A stretch of DNA of 64,000 nt. Source: VXYL01 sp965243175. GTDB lineage: Bacteria; Pseudomonadota; Gammaproteobacteria; Pseudomonadales; Azotimanducaceae. Made by a program: the position numbers and the translations under genes. The DNA is taken from assembly GCA_965243175.1 (NCBI GenBank), contig OZ251532.1, positions 3,658,001 through 3,722,000 on the forward strand, read 5' to 3'. Position 1 is the first letter of the stretch. Each line of letters opens with the position of its first letter. Of this stretch, positions 29,801 to 41,800 are shown piece by piece. The notes below the pieces were generated by a model. That model was not told the origin of the DNA and made no database searches. It saw only the letters and a list, made by a program, of their open reading frames with translations.

Positions 29801-32800
29801 TCCAGATCCCAGCGCATCGCGTTCAGCTGCGCCAGGGTGCGGATGTCGATCAGGCCGTCGTCGTCCAGATCGTAGTCGCCGCGCTGGGGGATCGGGTCCA
29901 TGCCGCGGTAGCTCAGCGCCGGGTACTGCGCGTTCGTGCCGAAGTGCCAAGGCGACTCGTGCGGGTCGCCGTCGCCGTCCACGTCCAGGGCGTCCCAGCC
30001 GGCGAAGATGCCGGTGGCCGACGTCGGCGTCTTCAGCTGCGCCGTGGTGCGGCCGGCGCCCTGGTCGGACGTCGTGACGCCGCTCGTCTCGCGGTCCCAG
30101 TGGCTCGACGCGGCCGTGCCGGTGTAGCCGGCCAGGCCGTGCTTGTTGGTCGCCGCGCAGCTGCCGGTGATCGCCCCGGTCGCGTAGCTGGCGACGATGG
30201 TTCCCCCGTTGCCGCCCACCAGGCCGCCGGCGCTGCCCGCGCCGCACTGCGCCGACGCCTTCGAGTAGCTGGCCACGATCACCGAACTCGCCGCCGTCGA
30301 CCCCACCAGGCCGCCGACGTTGGTGTTGCCCGCCGCCGAGCCGCTCGCCCACGACGCCTCCACCCGGCCCCACGACGACCCCGCCAGCGGCGCCGCCGAA
30401 CCCTGCTGGCTGATGTCCACGTAGGCGTTCGGCAGGCCCAGCGAGCGCACCACGGCGCTGCCGCGCAGCGCCGCGAACAGGCCGCCGTAGTTGCGGTTGC
30501 GGTCGACGTAGAGGTTGTGGATCGAGTGGCCGTTGCCGTCGAACACGGCGTTGAAGTGGGTGCTGTCGTTCGGCGTCGAGGCCGGGCCGATGGGATCCCA
30601 GCCGCTGCCGCCGTTGTGGTAGGTGTCGCCCGAGTCGCTGGTGCCGGATGTGTGGGTGGCGCCGTCGCCGTCGGTGTCGAAGTCCAGGTCCTGGGCGAGC
30701 TCGTAGCCTTCGCAGCCGTCTCTGGGGCAGCCCATGTCGGTGCTGGCGTTGGCGAACGCGCCGCTGGCGCCGCTGTAGTCCGCGGCGTTGCTCGCCGGGC
30801 TGCCGTCGCCGTCCAGATCCCAGCGGATCGCGTTCAGCTGCGCGAGCGTGGAGACCTCGATGAGGCCGTCGTTGTCCACGTCGTAGTCCGTGCCGGTGCG
30901 CTCGTCGTCCGTGACGCCCACGCGCAGCGTCGTCGACGTGCCGCCGTAGCCGCCGCCGGTGGCCGTGTGGGTGATGACGATGGACTCGTCCACGGCGTCG
31001 TTGTCGCCCATCACCACCGCCGTCACCTGCCGGGGGGTGTTCCAGTTCCCCTGCGAGAAGGTCAGGGCGCTGAGCACGGTGAGCGGACCCGGAATCGTCG
31101 CGAACGTGGCCACCGTCACCTTGGTGCTGTCGGAACTCGTCACGCTCACCGCCACCGGGACGGGCGGCGCCGCCGACAGCCGCACCGAGTACGTCCGGTA
31201 GCCGCCGCAGTTGCTGCAGCTGCCGTGCGCCTCCAGACCGACCGCCGCCTCGCCCAGCAGCACCGGGCCCGCGTCCAGCTCGGGCGTCGACGCGTCGGCG
31301 TCGACCACGACGACGCCGCGGTCGTCGTCCGTGACGTTCACGGTCACCGTCGCCAGCACGCCCACGCTGGCCGCCGTCAGCGTCACCGGCACCGTCTCGT
31401 TGTTCGGGTCGTCGTCCGCCTGGGCGGTGACGGTCACCGTCTGCGCGGTGGCCCAGTCCGTCGTCGTGAACGTCAGCGCCGCCTTGTCCACCGTCGCCGC
31501 GCCCGTGTCCGCGCTGGCGACCGCCACCGTGGTGGTCGCCCCAGGGACGCTGTCCAGCACCACCGTGAAGGTGCGGGCGTTGTTGGCGCCGCTGGCCTCG
31601 GTCAGCGTCAGGGGCGACGGCGTCGCCGTGGCCTCCAGCGACGGCGTCACCGGCACCGACGGCGAGACGATGGTGTTGGGCAGGCTGTGGGCGGCGGCCG
31701 CCACGGTCACGGCCAAGGTGCGGGCGGTGTCGAAGTCCGTGTCGTTGTACGCCAGCGTCAGCGTCGCCGACGTGTCGCCGGCGGTCACCGTGGCCAGCGA
31801 GCCGACGGTCAGGCCGACGACGTCGGTGTTCAGGGCGAAGCTCCCCGCCGTGACGCCGCTCTCGAAGGTGGTGTCGGTGAGCGTCACCGTGAGCTCGGCG
31901 CCGTTCAGGGTCGCCTCGGTGAGGGCGGCCGGGCTGCTGGTGAGCGCCGCGGTCGGCTCGACCACGGTGATGGTGAAGGTCAGCATCCCGCGGTCGCTGT
32001 CGTCCGTGTTGGCGTCGCCGTCGGCGGCGTATATGGTCACCGTCTGCGCGCCCGTGGTGTTCGTCGTCGGCGTGCCGCAGACCTGCCGCGCGAAGCAGTT
32101 CGGGGCGCCGAAGTCCAGGCCCGCCGGCAGGCCGCTGGCCGTGTACGTGTAGCCGCCGGCGCCCTCGCCGCCGGTGGCCGCCGGAATCTCGAACGGGGCG
32201 ATGCGGACGTTGCGGCGGTAGGTCTTGTCGGTCACCGTGCCGGTGAAGGTGGGCGCCACGTTCGGCTGCAAGGCCACCTGGCGCGCCGTGTCCAGGCCGC
32301 CGAACTTCAGCACCGGCCACTGCCACTGGTCGCCGAAGTCCCAGGCGTCGTCGTCGGCATCCGCGGTTCTGCCGGTGGTGCCGTCGTCGTCGACGTCCTG
32401 ATCGTCCCAGGCGGCGTAGATGCCGGTGTAGCTGGTGGGGGCGCGGAGGTTCGCCGAGGTCTCGCCCTCCGGCGAGGCCGTGCCGGCGTCGTCGGCGATG
32501 CCGCTTTGGTTCACGTCCCAGTAGCTCGCCGTGAAGGTGCCGCTGCCGCCCGCCAGGCCGTGCTTGTTGGCCGTCGGGCAGGCGCCCGTCACCGCGCCCG
32601 TCGAGTAGCTGGCGGCGATGGTTCCGGCGTTCGTGCCGACCAGCCCGCCGGCGAGGTCGCCGGCGTTCGTGCCGGTGCATTCCACCGCCGCCGTCGAGTA
32701 GCTCGCCACGATCGTCGAACCCGAGTTCGTCGCGCCCGCCAAGCCGCCGACGGCGGTCGTCGCCCGCACGGCGCCCGTCGCCCAGACCGCGGCCACCCGG

Positions 32801-35800
32801 CCCGAAAGCTCCCCCGCCAGCGATCCCGCGGTGCCGCCGAGGCTGTAGACGCGTACGTTCCGCAGCCCCACCGAGCGCACCACCGCGTCGCTCGCCAGCC
32901 CCGAGAACAGGCCCCTGTAGCCCGCGCCGGAGGTGGTCACGAGGTTCTCGATCACGTGGCCTTTGCCGTCGAAGACGGCGTTGAAGTGCGTCGTCGCGGT
33001 CGGCGTCGACGCCGGGCCGATCGGGGTCCAGCTTCCGTAGGCGTCGCCGGCATCGGGAACCGGGACGCCTTGGGCGCTGATCGTCCACGTCGAACCGTCC
33101 CCGTCCGTGTCGAAGTCCAGGTCGTTCTCCAGCTCGTAGCCGTCGCAGCCGTCGGCGGTCGGGCAGCCCATGCCCGTGACGTGGCCGCGGAACGCCTTGC
33201 CGTAGCTGCCGGCGTTGCCGGTGGACGCGGCGCCGTCGCCGTCCATGTCCCAGCGGACGGCGTTCAGCTGCGCCAGCGCGCGGATTTCGATGAGGCCGTC
33301 GTCGTCCAGGTCGTAGTCGCCGCGCTGCGGCACCGGGTCCATGCCGCGGTAGGAGAGCGCCGGGTACTGCGAGCTGGTGCCGAAGTGCCACGGGGACTCG
33401 TGCGGGTCGCCGTCGCCGTCCACGTCCAGGGCGTCCCAGCCGGCGAAGATGCCGGTCGCCGACGTCGGGGTCTTCAGCTGCGCCGTGGTGCGGCCGGCGC
33501 CCTGGTCGGACGTGGCGACGCCGCTCGTCTCGCGGTCCCAGTGGCTCGACGCGGCCGTGCCGGTGTGGCCGGCCAGGCCGTGCTTGTTGGTCGCCGCGCA
33601 GCTGCCCGTGATCGCCCCGGTCGCGTAGCTGGCGACGATGGTTCCGCCGTTGCCGCCCACCAGCCCGCCGGCGCTGCCGGCGCCGCACTGCGCTTGAGCC
33701 TTCGAGTAGCTGGCCACGATCACCGAACTCGCCGCCGTCGACCCCACCAGGCCGCCGACGTTGGTGTTGCCCGCCACCGAACCGCTCGCCCACGACGCCT
33801 CCACCCGGCCCCACGACGACCCCGCCAGCGGCGCCGCCGAACCCTGCGCGCTGATGTCCACGTAGGCGTTCGGCAGGCCCAGCGAGCGCACCGTCGCGCT
33901 GCCGCGCAGCACCGCGAACAGGCCGCCGTAGTTGCGGTTGCGGTTGACGTACAGGTTGTGGATCGAGTGGCCGTTGCCGTCGAACACGGCGTTGAAGTGG
34001 GTGCTGTCGCTGGGCGACCAGCTCCGGCCGATGGGATCCCAGCCGCTGCCGCCGTTGTGGTAGGTGTCGCCCGAGTCGCTGGTGCCGCTTGAGTGGCTGG
34101 AACCGTCGCCGTCGGTGTCGAAGTCCAGGTCCTGGGTGAGCTCGTAGCCGGTGCAGGTGGCCGTGTTCGAGACGGCCGGGCAGCCCATGCCGGTCGAGGC
34201 GCTGGCGAAGGCGCCGCTGGCGCCGCTGTAGTTCGCCTGGTCGCCGCTCGCCACCGCGCCGTTGCCGTCCATGTCCCAGCGCACCGCGTTCAGCTGCGCC
34301 AGCGTCGAGATCTCGATCAGGCCGTCCTCGTCGGTGTCGTAGTCCGTGCCGGTGCGCTCGGCGTCCGAGACGCCGACGCGCAGGTCCGACGACGTGCCGC
34401 CGTAGCCGCCGCCGGTGGCCGTGTGGGAGACCAGCACGGACTCGTCCACGGCATCGCTCGCCTCCGTCACCGCGGTGGCGGTCACCGTCTGCGGCGTGCT
34501 CCAGTTCTGGGTGGTGAACGTCAGCGAGGACGAACCCACCGTCACCGCGCTGGTGTCGCCGCTGGCCACCGCCACCGTCGCGTCCGCCGTCGGCTGCGCG
34601 GAGAGACGCACCGTGTAGTCGCCGGCGTCGCCCTCGGCCAGCAGCAGCGGGCCGGGGTCCAGCGCGGCGGTCGCCGGGTTCGCGTCGATCAGCACGGTGC
34701 CGAGGTCGTCGTCGTTCACCGTGACAGTCACCGTGGCGAGCACGCCGACGCTGGCCGCCGTCAGCGTCACCGCGACCTCTTCGTCGTTCGCGTCGTCGTC
34801 CGCCTGCGCCGTGACGGTGACCGACTGCGCGGTGGCCCAGTTGACGGTGGTGAAGGTGAGCGTGGCCGGGTCCACCGTCGCGGCGCCCGTGTCCGCGCTG
34901 GCGACCGTCACCGTGGTGGTCGCCGCCGGGACGCTGTCCAGCGTCGCGGTGAAGGTGCGGGCGTTGTCGGCGTGGTTGGAGTCCTCGTTCAGCGTCAGGG
35001 CGTCCGGCGTGGCCGTGGCTTCCAGCGACGGCGTCACCGGCACCGACGGCGAGACGATGGCGTTGGGCAGGCTGTGGGCGGCCCCCGCCACCGTGACGGC
35101 GAGGGTGCGGGCGGTGTCGAAGTCCGTGTCGTTGTACGCGAGCGTGAGCGTCGCCGCGGTGTCGCCCGCCGTAACCGTCGCCAGCGAGCCGACGGCGAGG
35201 CCGACGACGTCGGTGTGCAGGGTGAAGCTTCCCGTCGTGACGCCGCTCTCGAAGGTGGTGTCGGCGAGGGTCACGGTGAGCTCGGCGCCGTTCAGGGTCG
35301 CCTCCGTGAGCGACGCCGGGCTGCTCGTGAGCGCCGCGGTGGGTTCGACCACGGTGATGGTGAAGGTCAGCACGGCGCGGTCGCCGTCGTCCATGTTGGT
35401 GTCGCTGTCGGCGGCGTGCATCGTCACCGTCTGCGCGCCGCTGGTGTTCGCCGTCGGCGTGCCGCACACCCGCCGCGCGCCGCAGACCCCCTCGAAGACG
35501 AGGCCGGCCGGCAGGCCGCTCGCCGAGTAGGCGTAGCCGCCAGCGCCCTCGCCGCCGGTGGCCGCCGGAATCTGGAACGTCGCTATCTCGACGTTGCGGC
35601 GGTAGGTCTTGTTCGGCACCGTGCCGGTGAAGGTGGGCGCCGTGTTCGGCTGCAAGGCGATCTGGCGCTGCGTGTCCAGGCCGCCGAACTTCAGCACCGG
35701 CCACTGCCACTGGTCGCCGAAGTCCCAGGCGTCGTCGTCCGCGTCCGCAGCCACGCCGACGGAACTGTCGTTGTCCACGTCCTGGTCGTCCCAGTCGACG

Positions 35801-38800
35801 TAGAGGGCCGTGTAGCCGGTGGGAGTGCGCAGGTTCGCCGAGGTCTCGCCCTCCGGCGAGGCCGTGCCCATGTCGTCGGCGATGCCGCTGCGATTCACGT
35901 CCCAGTAGGTCGCCGTGAACGTGCCCGAACCGCTGGCGAAGCCGTGCTTGTTCGCCGTCGAGCAGCCGCCGGTCACCGCGCCGGTGGCGTAGCTGGCGGC
36001 GATGGCGCCGGAGTTCACGGCGGCGAAGCCGCCGGCGATGCGGTTGCCCGACGCGCACGACGCGGACGCCGTCGAGTAGCTGGCCACCACCGTCGCGCCC
36101 GACTCCACCACGCCCACCAGACCGCCGACGTTGGTCTGCCCCGACACGGCGCCGCTCGCCCATACCGCCGCCACCCGGCCAGCGACCACGCCCGCCAGCG
36201 GCGCCACCGAACCCTGGCCGTTGCGCACGAAGGCGTTCGGCAGGCCCAGCGAACGCACCTCCGCGCTTGGGCGCAGGGCCGCGAACAGGCCGGCGTAGTT
36301 GCGGTTGCGGTTCACCAGCAGGTTGGCGACGACCTTGCCGTTGCCGTCGAAGGTGGCGGTGAAGTGCGTGGTGTCGTTCGGCGCGGAGACCGGGCCGATG
36401 GGGTCCCAGCCGTAGCCGCCGTTGTGGTAGGCGTCGCCGCTGTCCGGCGTGAAGGTGCCGTCGTCCGTCCACGTCGAACCGTCGCCGTCGGTGTCGAAGT
36501 CCAGGTCGTTCTCCAGCTCGTAGCCGGTGCAGTCGTTGAGGTCGGCGTCGCCCGTGGTGTCCGACGGACAGCCCATGTCGGCCCGGTGGTTGCGGAACGC
36601 CTTGCCCCAGCTCACGGCGTTGCCCGACGACGGGGCGCCGTCGCCGTCCAGATCCCAGCGGACAGCGTTCAGCTGGGCGAGGGTGCGGATCTCGATCAGG
36701 CCGTCGTCGTCGTAGTCGTAGTCGCCGCGCTGGGGCACCGGGTCCATGCCGCGGTAGGAGAGCACCGGATAGTGCGATCTCTTGCCGAAGTCCCACGGGG
36801 ATTCGTGCGGGTTGCCGTCGCCGTTCACGTCCAGAGCGTCCCAGCCGGCGTAGATGCCGGTGGCCGACGTGGGGGTTTGCAGCTGGCTCGTGGTGCGGCC
36901 CGTGCCCTGGGCGGAGACCGTCACGCCGCTGGCCATCGTGTCCCAGTAGCTGGCGGTGGCCGTGCCGGGGCCGCCCGCCAAGCCGTTCTTGTTCTGCGTC
37001 GCGCAGCCGCCGGTGACCGCGCCGGTCGCGTAGCTGGCCTCGATGGTTCCCTCGTTGGCGCCCGCCAGGCCGCCGGCGTGCCAGCCGGCGTTCGAGCCGC
37101 ACGCCGCCGACGCCTTCGAGTAGCTGGCGACGACGACGGCGCCGGCCTGCACCGAGCCCACCAGGCCGCCGACGTTGGTGTTGCCGGACGCCGTGCCGGT
37201 CGCCCAGACGGCCTCGACGCGGCCGCGCAGCGCGCCGGCCAGCGGCGCCACGCTGCCGCCGCCGTTCGCCACGTAGGCGTTCGGCAGGCCGAGGGAGCGC
37301 ACCACGGCGTCCGGGCGCAGCGCGGCGAAGAGGCCGGACCAGTCGCGGCCGCGGCTGATGAAGAGGTTGTGGATGTTGTGGCCGTTGCCGTCGAAGACGG
37401 CGTTGAAGGATTCCTCCCTGATGCGGCGCACGCGCTCGGTGAAGCCGACCGAGACACTCGGGCCGATGGGATCCCAGCCGTTGCCGCCGTTGTGGTAGGC
37501 GTCCTGGGCGTCGCTGGCGCCGCTCGTGTGGGTGGAACCGTCGCCGTCGGTGTCGAAGTCCAGATCCCGGATCAGCTCGTAGCCGGTGCAGGCGGCGGCG
37601 CCGGAGACCGCCGGGCAGCCCATGCCGGTCGAGGCGCTGGCGAAGGCGCCGCTGGCGCCGCTGTAGTTGGCGGCGTTGCCGGCCGACACCGAGCCGTCGC
37701 CGTCCAGATCCCAGCGTACGGCGTTCAGCTGCGCCAGCGTGGAAATCTCGATCAGGCCGTCCTCGTCCGTGTCGTAGTCCGTGCCGGTGCGCTCGGCGTC
37801 CGAGACGCCGACGCGCAGGCGCGAGGCGGTGCCGTTGTAGCCGCCGCCGGTGGCGGTGTTGACGATCTGCGTGCCTTCGTCGAGGGCGTCCACGTCCGCC
37901 TGCGCCGTCGCCACGACCGTCTGCGGGGTGTTCCAGTTCTGCGGCGTGAACGTCAGCGAACTCGCGCCCACGGTCACCGCGCCCGTGTCGAGGCTGGCGA
38001 TGGCCACCGTCACGTTGCCGGTGGGACGCTCCGACAGCCGCACCGCGTAGGCGCCGGTGTTCGCCGGATCCGTCGACGGCTCCTTCAGCAGCAGCGGGCC
38101 GGCGTCCAGCGCCGCCGTGCTCGGATCGGCGTCCAGGAGCACCCGGCCGCGGTCGTCGTCCGTCACCGTCACCCGCACCGTCGCCCGAATCCCCTCGACC
38201 GGCACCGAGTGCGTCAGCATCACGTCTTCGTCGATGTCGTCGTCGTCCGGTTCCACCGTCACCGTCACCGTGCGCGGCGTGTTCCAGTTGGAGGCGTCGA
38301 ACGTCAGCGCGTGCTGGTCGCCAGGCATGACGCCATCGGCGTCCACGCGCAGCTGCGGGAGCGCGCCGCGCACCGTCACCGTCGTCTCCTCCGTCGGCAC
38401 GGTGCCCACCGTCACCGTGTAGGTGCGGCGGTTGGCGTTGGTCGAGCCCGGGTTCTCGTTCAGCGCCAAGACCGTGGGATTGACGCTCATGTCGAAGGAT
38501 TGCAGCACCGGCACCGACCCCGTGGTCACGGCGCTGGTCTGCGCGTGCGCCGACGCGGCCACGGTGACCGACAGGGTGCGGGCGGTGTCGAAGTCCGTGT
38601 TGCCGTAGGCGAGCGTGAGGGTGGCGGTGGTGTCGCCGGAGGAGACGGGGGCCAGGGAGGCGACGGTGAGGCCGGGGACGTCCGTGTTCAGGGCGAAGTT
38701 GGCGCTCGTGGCGCCGCTGACGAAGGTGGTGTTGGCCAGCCCCACCGTCACCGTGGCACCGCCGAGGTGGTCTTCGCGCAGGGGGGACGGGGTGGTGGAG

Positions 38801-41800
38801 GCGATGTACGCGCGCGGGGCGTTGGCGCCGTCCACCTTGTGCGCCGGGGCGTTCGAGAACGCGAGGGGGCCGAGGGTGAGGATGGCGTCGGTGGTGCCGT
38901 TCGCCACGTCGATGGTGCCGCTGTTCAGCGTCAGGGCGCCGTTTTCGATGGTGATGCCGTCCGGATCGCTGTCCGCCGCCACGACCGTGTAGCGGAAGCG
39001 CAGCGACGCGGTGCCGGTGCCGGAGGCGTAGTTGGCCTGGCGGGTGTTGGCACCGATGCCGAGCGCCAGCTGGGGGGTGCCGGTGACGTCCACGGCCTTG
39101 TTGAAGGTGAGGGTGGCCTCGATGGTCTCGCCGTTGTTGTAGGTGTCGCCCAGCGCCGGGGGGTTGAGCGCCAGGGCGAGGACGCCGGGCGGGCCGAGGC
39201 GGCCGTCCACCTTGTACTGGGAGGCGTTGGTGAAGGCGCGGCGGCCCAAGCCCAGGTGCGCCGTCACCGTGGCGTCGCGGGCGTCGTTGATGGCGCCGCC
39301 GTTCAGCGTCAAGGCGTCCCGGAAGATGCTGGCGCCGTCGGTGTCCAGATCGCTGGCCTGCACCAGGTAGCGGAAGCGCAGCCGATTGGACCCTACGAAC
39401 CGAAAGAAGTCCGCCTGGCGGACGGCGTCGCCGATGGCGATCGCCATGCGCGGCATGCCGGTGACAGTCACCGCGCGGTTGTAATCGACGGTCACGTCGA
39501 TCCGTTCGTTGTTCTGGTAGGTGTCGTCGCTGGCCGGGGCGCGGCGGAAGTACACCTCGTCCACTCGCGGCACGGTGAGCTTGGTGCCGTCCACCTTGCG
39601 GGTGCCGTCGTTCGTGATGGCGTGGTCGCCGAGGCCGAGGACGGCGTTCCTGGTGCGTTGCCACAGCCTGATGGTGCCGCCGTTCAGGGTCAGCGCGGTC
39701 GCCGCGACGCTGACGCCGTCGGCGTCCACGTCCGCCTGCACCAGCTTGTAGCGGAACACCAGCGAATCGGAGCCGGTGCCGGAGGCGTAGCTGGCCTGGC
39801 GGGTGTTCGAGCCGATCATGAGGGCGAGCTGGGGCGTGCCGACGACGTCCACCAAGCGGTCGAAGGTGACCGTCGCCTCGATGGTTTCGCCGCGCTCGTA
39901 GGTGTCGCCGAACACCGGCGCACTGAGCGCGACGGCCTCCACTGCCGGATCGGACTCGAGGTTAGGGCGACAGTTTACCGTTGAGCCGGAGGCCGATCTA
40001 CTGTCGGAATTGCGGAGTGGGCCCAACAGGAGGTCCGCAGCCACCGTCGTGTCGCGCGCGTCCTGGATGGTGGCGCTGCCCAAGGTAATGGTCTCGACGG
40101 CAGACGCAACGTAGTTACTGGTCGCGCCCTGCACCACCCACCTGAACACCAGCCTCGTCGCCGTGCTGGCACTGGGAATGTAGCTCGCAGACCTTCTTGT
40201 TGAGATGCTGCAGTCGATTTTGACCGTCGGCGTACCCGTTACGACCACTGGACGATTGAACGTCGCATGGAGTTCCATGATCTCGCCCCACCTGAAGGTG
40301 GGCCTAGTGGTTTGACCGTGACCAACTCGCCAATACGTATGCGACGTCGTTGGATCATGCGCCCAGTAAAGGCGGCTACTGGCGCCCGTGCCTCTGCCAA
40401 AGCCGATGATCCCTGGCGCGTTGAACGATCCGCCGGTCACCTTGTGGCCGCCGCTGTTCGTGATGGCGCGGTGGCCGATGTGCAGCACGGCGTGGGCGTT
40501 GGCGCGGCGGTCGTGGATGGTGGCACCGTTCAGGGTGAGCGCCGACGGGCCGATGCTGATGCCGTCGGTGTCCGTGTCGTCCGCCGTGACCGTGTAGCGG
40601 AACACCGGGCGCGCCCCCCGGCCCAGCTCGCGGGCGAAGACCGCCTGGCGGGTGGCCGTGCCGATGTTCAGCGCCACCTGCGGCAGGCCGACGATGTGGA
40701 GGCCCTCGCTGAACACCAGCGTGACGTCGATGTTCTCCCCCCGCTCGTAGGCGTCGCCCACCGCCGGGGTGTTGAGCAGGACGGCTTCGATGCCCGACAC
40801 GCCCTGGCTGCCGTCCACCTTGTGGCTGGCGTTGTTGGTGATGGTGCTCGTCAGGGTCAGGCGAGCATTCACCGTGCCGCCGTCCAGGCGCATGGCGCCG
40901 CCGTTCAGAGTGAGGGCGCTGGCACCGACGCTGATGCCGTCCGCGTCCGCGTCGCCGGGCAGCACCGGATAGCTGAAGGTGAGCTGGGTGCTGCCGGAGC
41001 CCGACGCGTAGCTCGCCTGGCGGACGTCCGAGCCGACTCCGAGCGCTAGCCGCGGGGCGCCGGTGACGGCTACGGCCAAGTTGAACGTAAGCCGCACTTC
41101 GATGTTCTCGCCGACGCGGTAGCCGGTGGCGTTCGCCGGGGTGCTGACGACGGCGATGGCGTTCTGCTGCGGGCCGCCGGTCTGGTCGACGGTGGTGATG
41201 GCCACGTCCACGTTGGCGAGGCCGTTGTAGGCGGTGTCGGCGGTGGAAGCGGGGTTCAGGCGGACGTGCCAGGACTGGTCGCCGTCGTTCAGCGTGTCGT
41301 CGACGCCGGTGGCCGTCACCGCCTGGTCCCTGTTCCAGTTGGCCTGGGTGAAGGTGAGCGACGAGGGCGACACCGTGCCTTCGGTGGTATCCGTGCTGGT
41401 CACCGCGACCGTCACGTTGCCCGCAGGCCGGGTGCGCAGCCGCACCGGAATCGTCGCCGTCGCGCCTTCCTCCGTCGGCGTGCCCGCGATATCGCCAACC
41501 ACCAGCGCGGGATCCGACGCGTACACGGGGATGGAATCCGTGTCTACGTCGTTGCTGTTGCCCGACACCCAGTTCCTGACGTGGAAGAAGATACTCTGGT
41601 CGGTGCTGAACGAGCCGGTGTAGCTCAAGGTCAGGTCGATGCACGCGCCGGAGGCCGCTACGACGCTGTTGGTCTTGATCGACAGCGTACCGGCGCCTGT
41701 TGCTGGCCAGCCTCGCAGGTGGTAAGCGCTCTGATCGACTCTGCTGGGGTGGTTGAAGAGCCCGCAAATCCTGACGGTAGAGTTGTTCAGAGTGCTCTTG

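Noticed and set aside
18703..34092. A plus-strand open frame of 5,129 codons opposite the giant gene, with a further 1,963-codon frame to 39984
   Set aside because: It is Arg/His/Gly-rich with no domains and lies exactly antisense to a well-supported gene. Repetitive GC-rich codons on the minus strand suppress stops in this frame, so it is a composition shadow.
12191..39664. Other very long minus-strand frames inside the giant gene (about 1,709, 3,015 and 3,746 codons)
   Set aside because: They are alternate frames of the same repeats, without signal peptides or recognisable domains, and low-complexity in composition.
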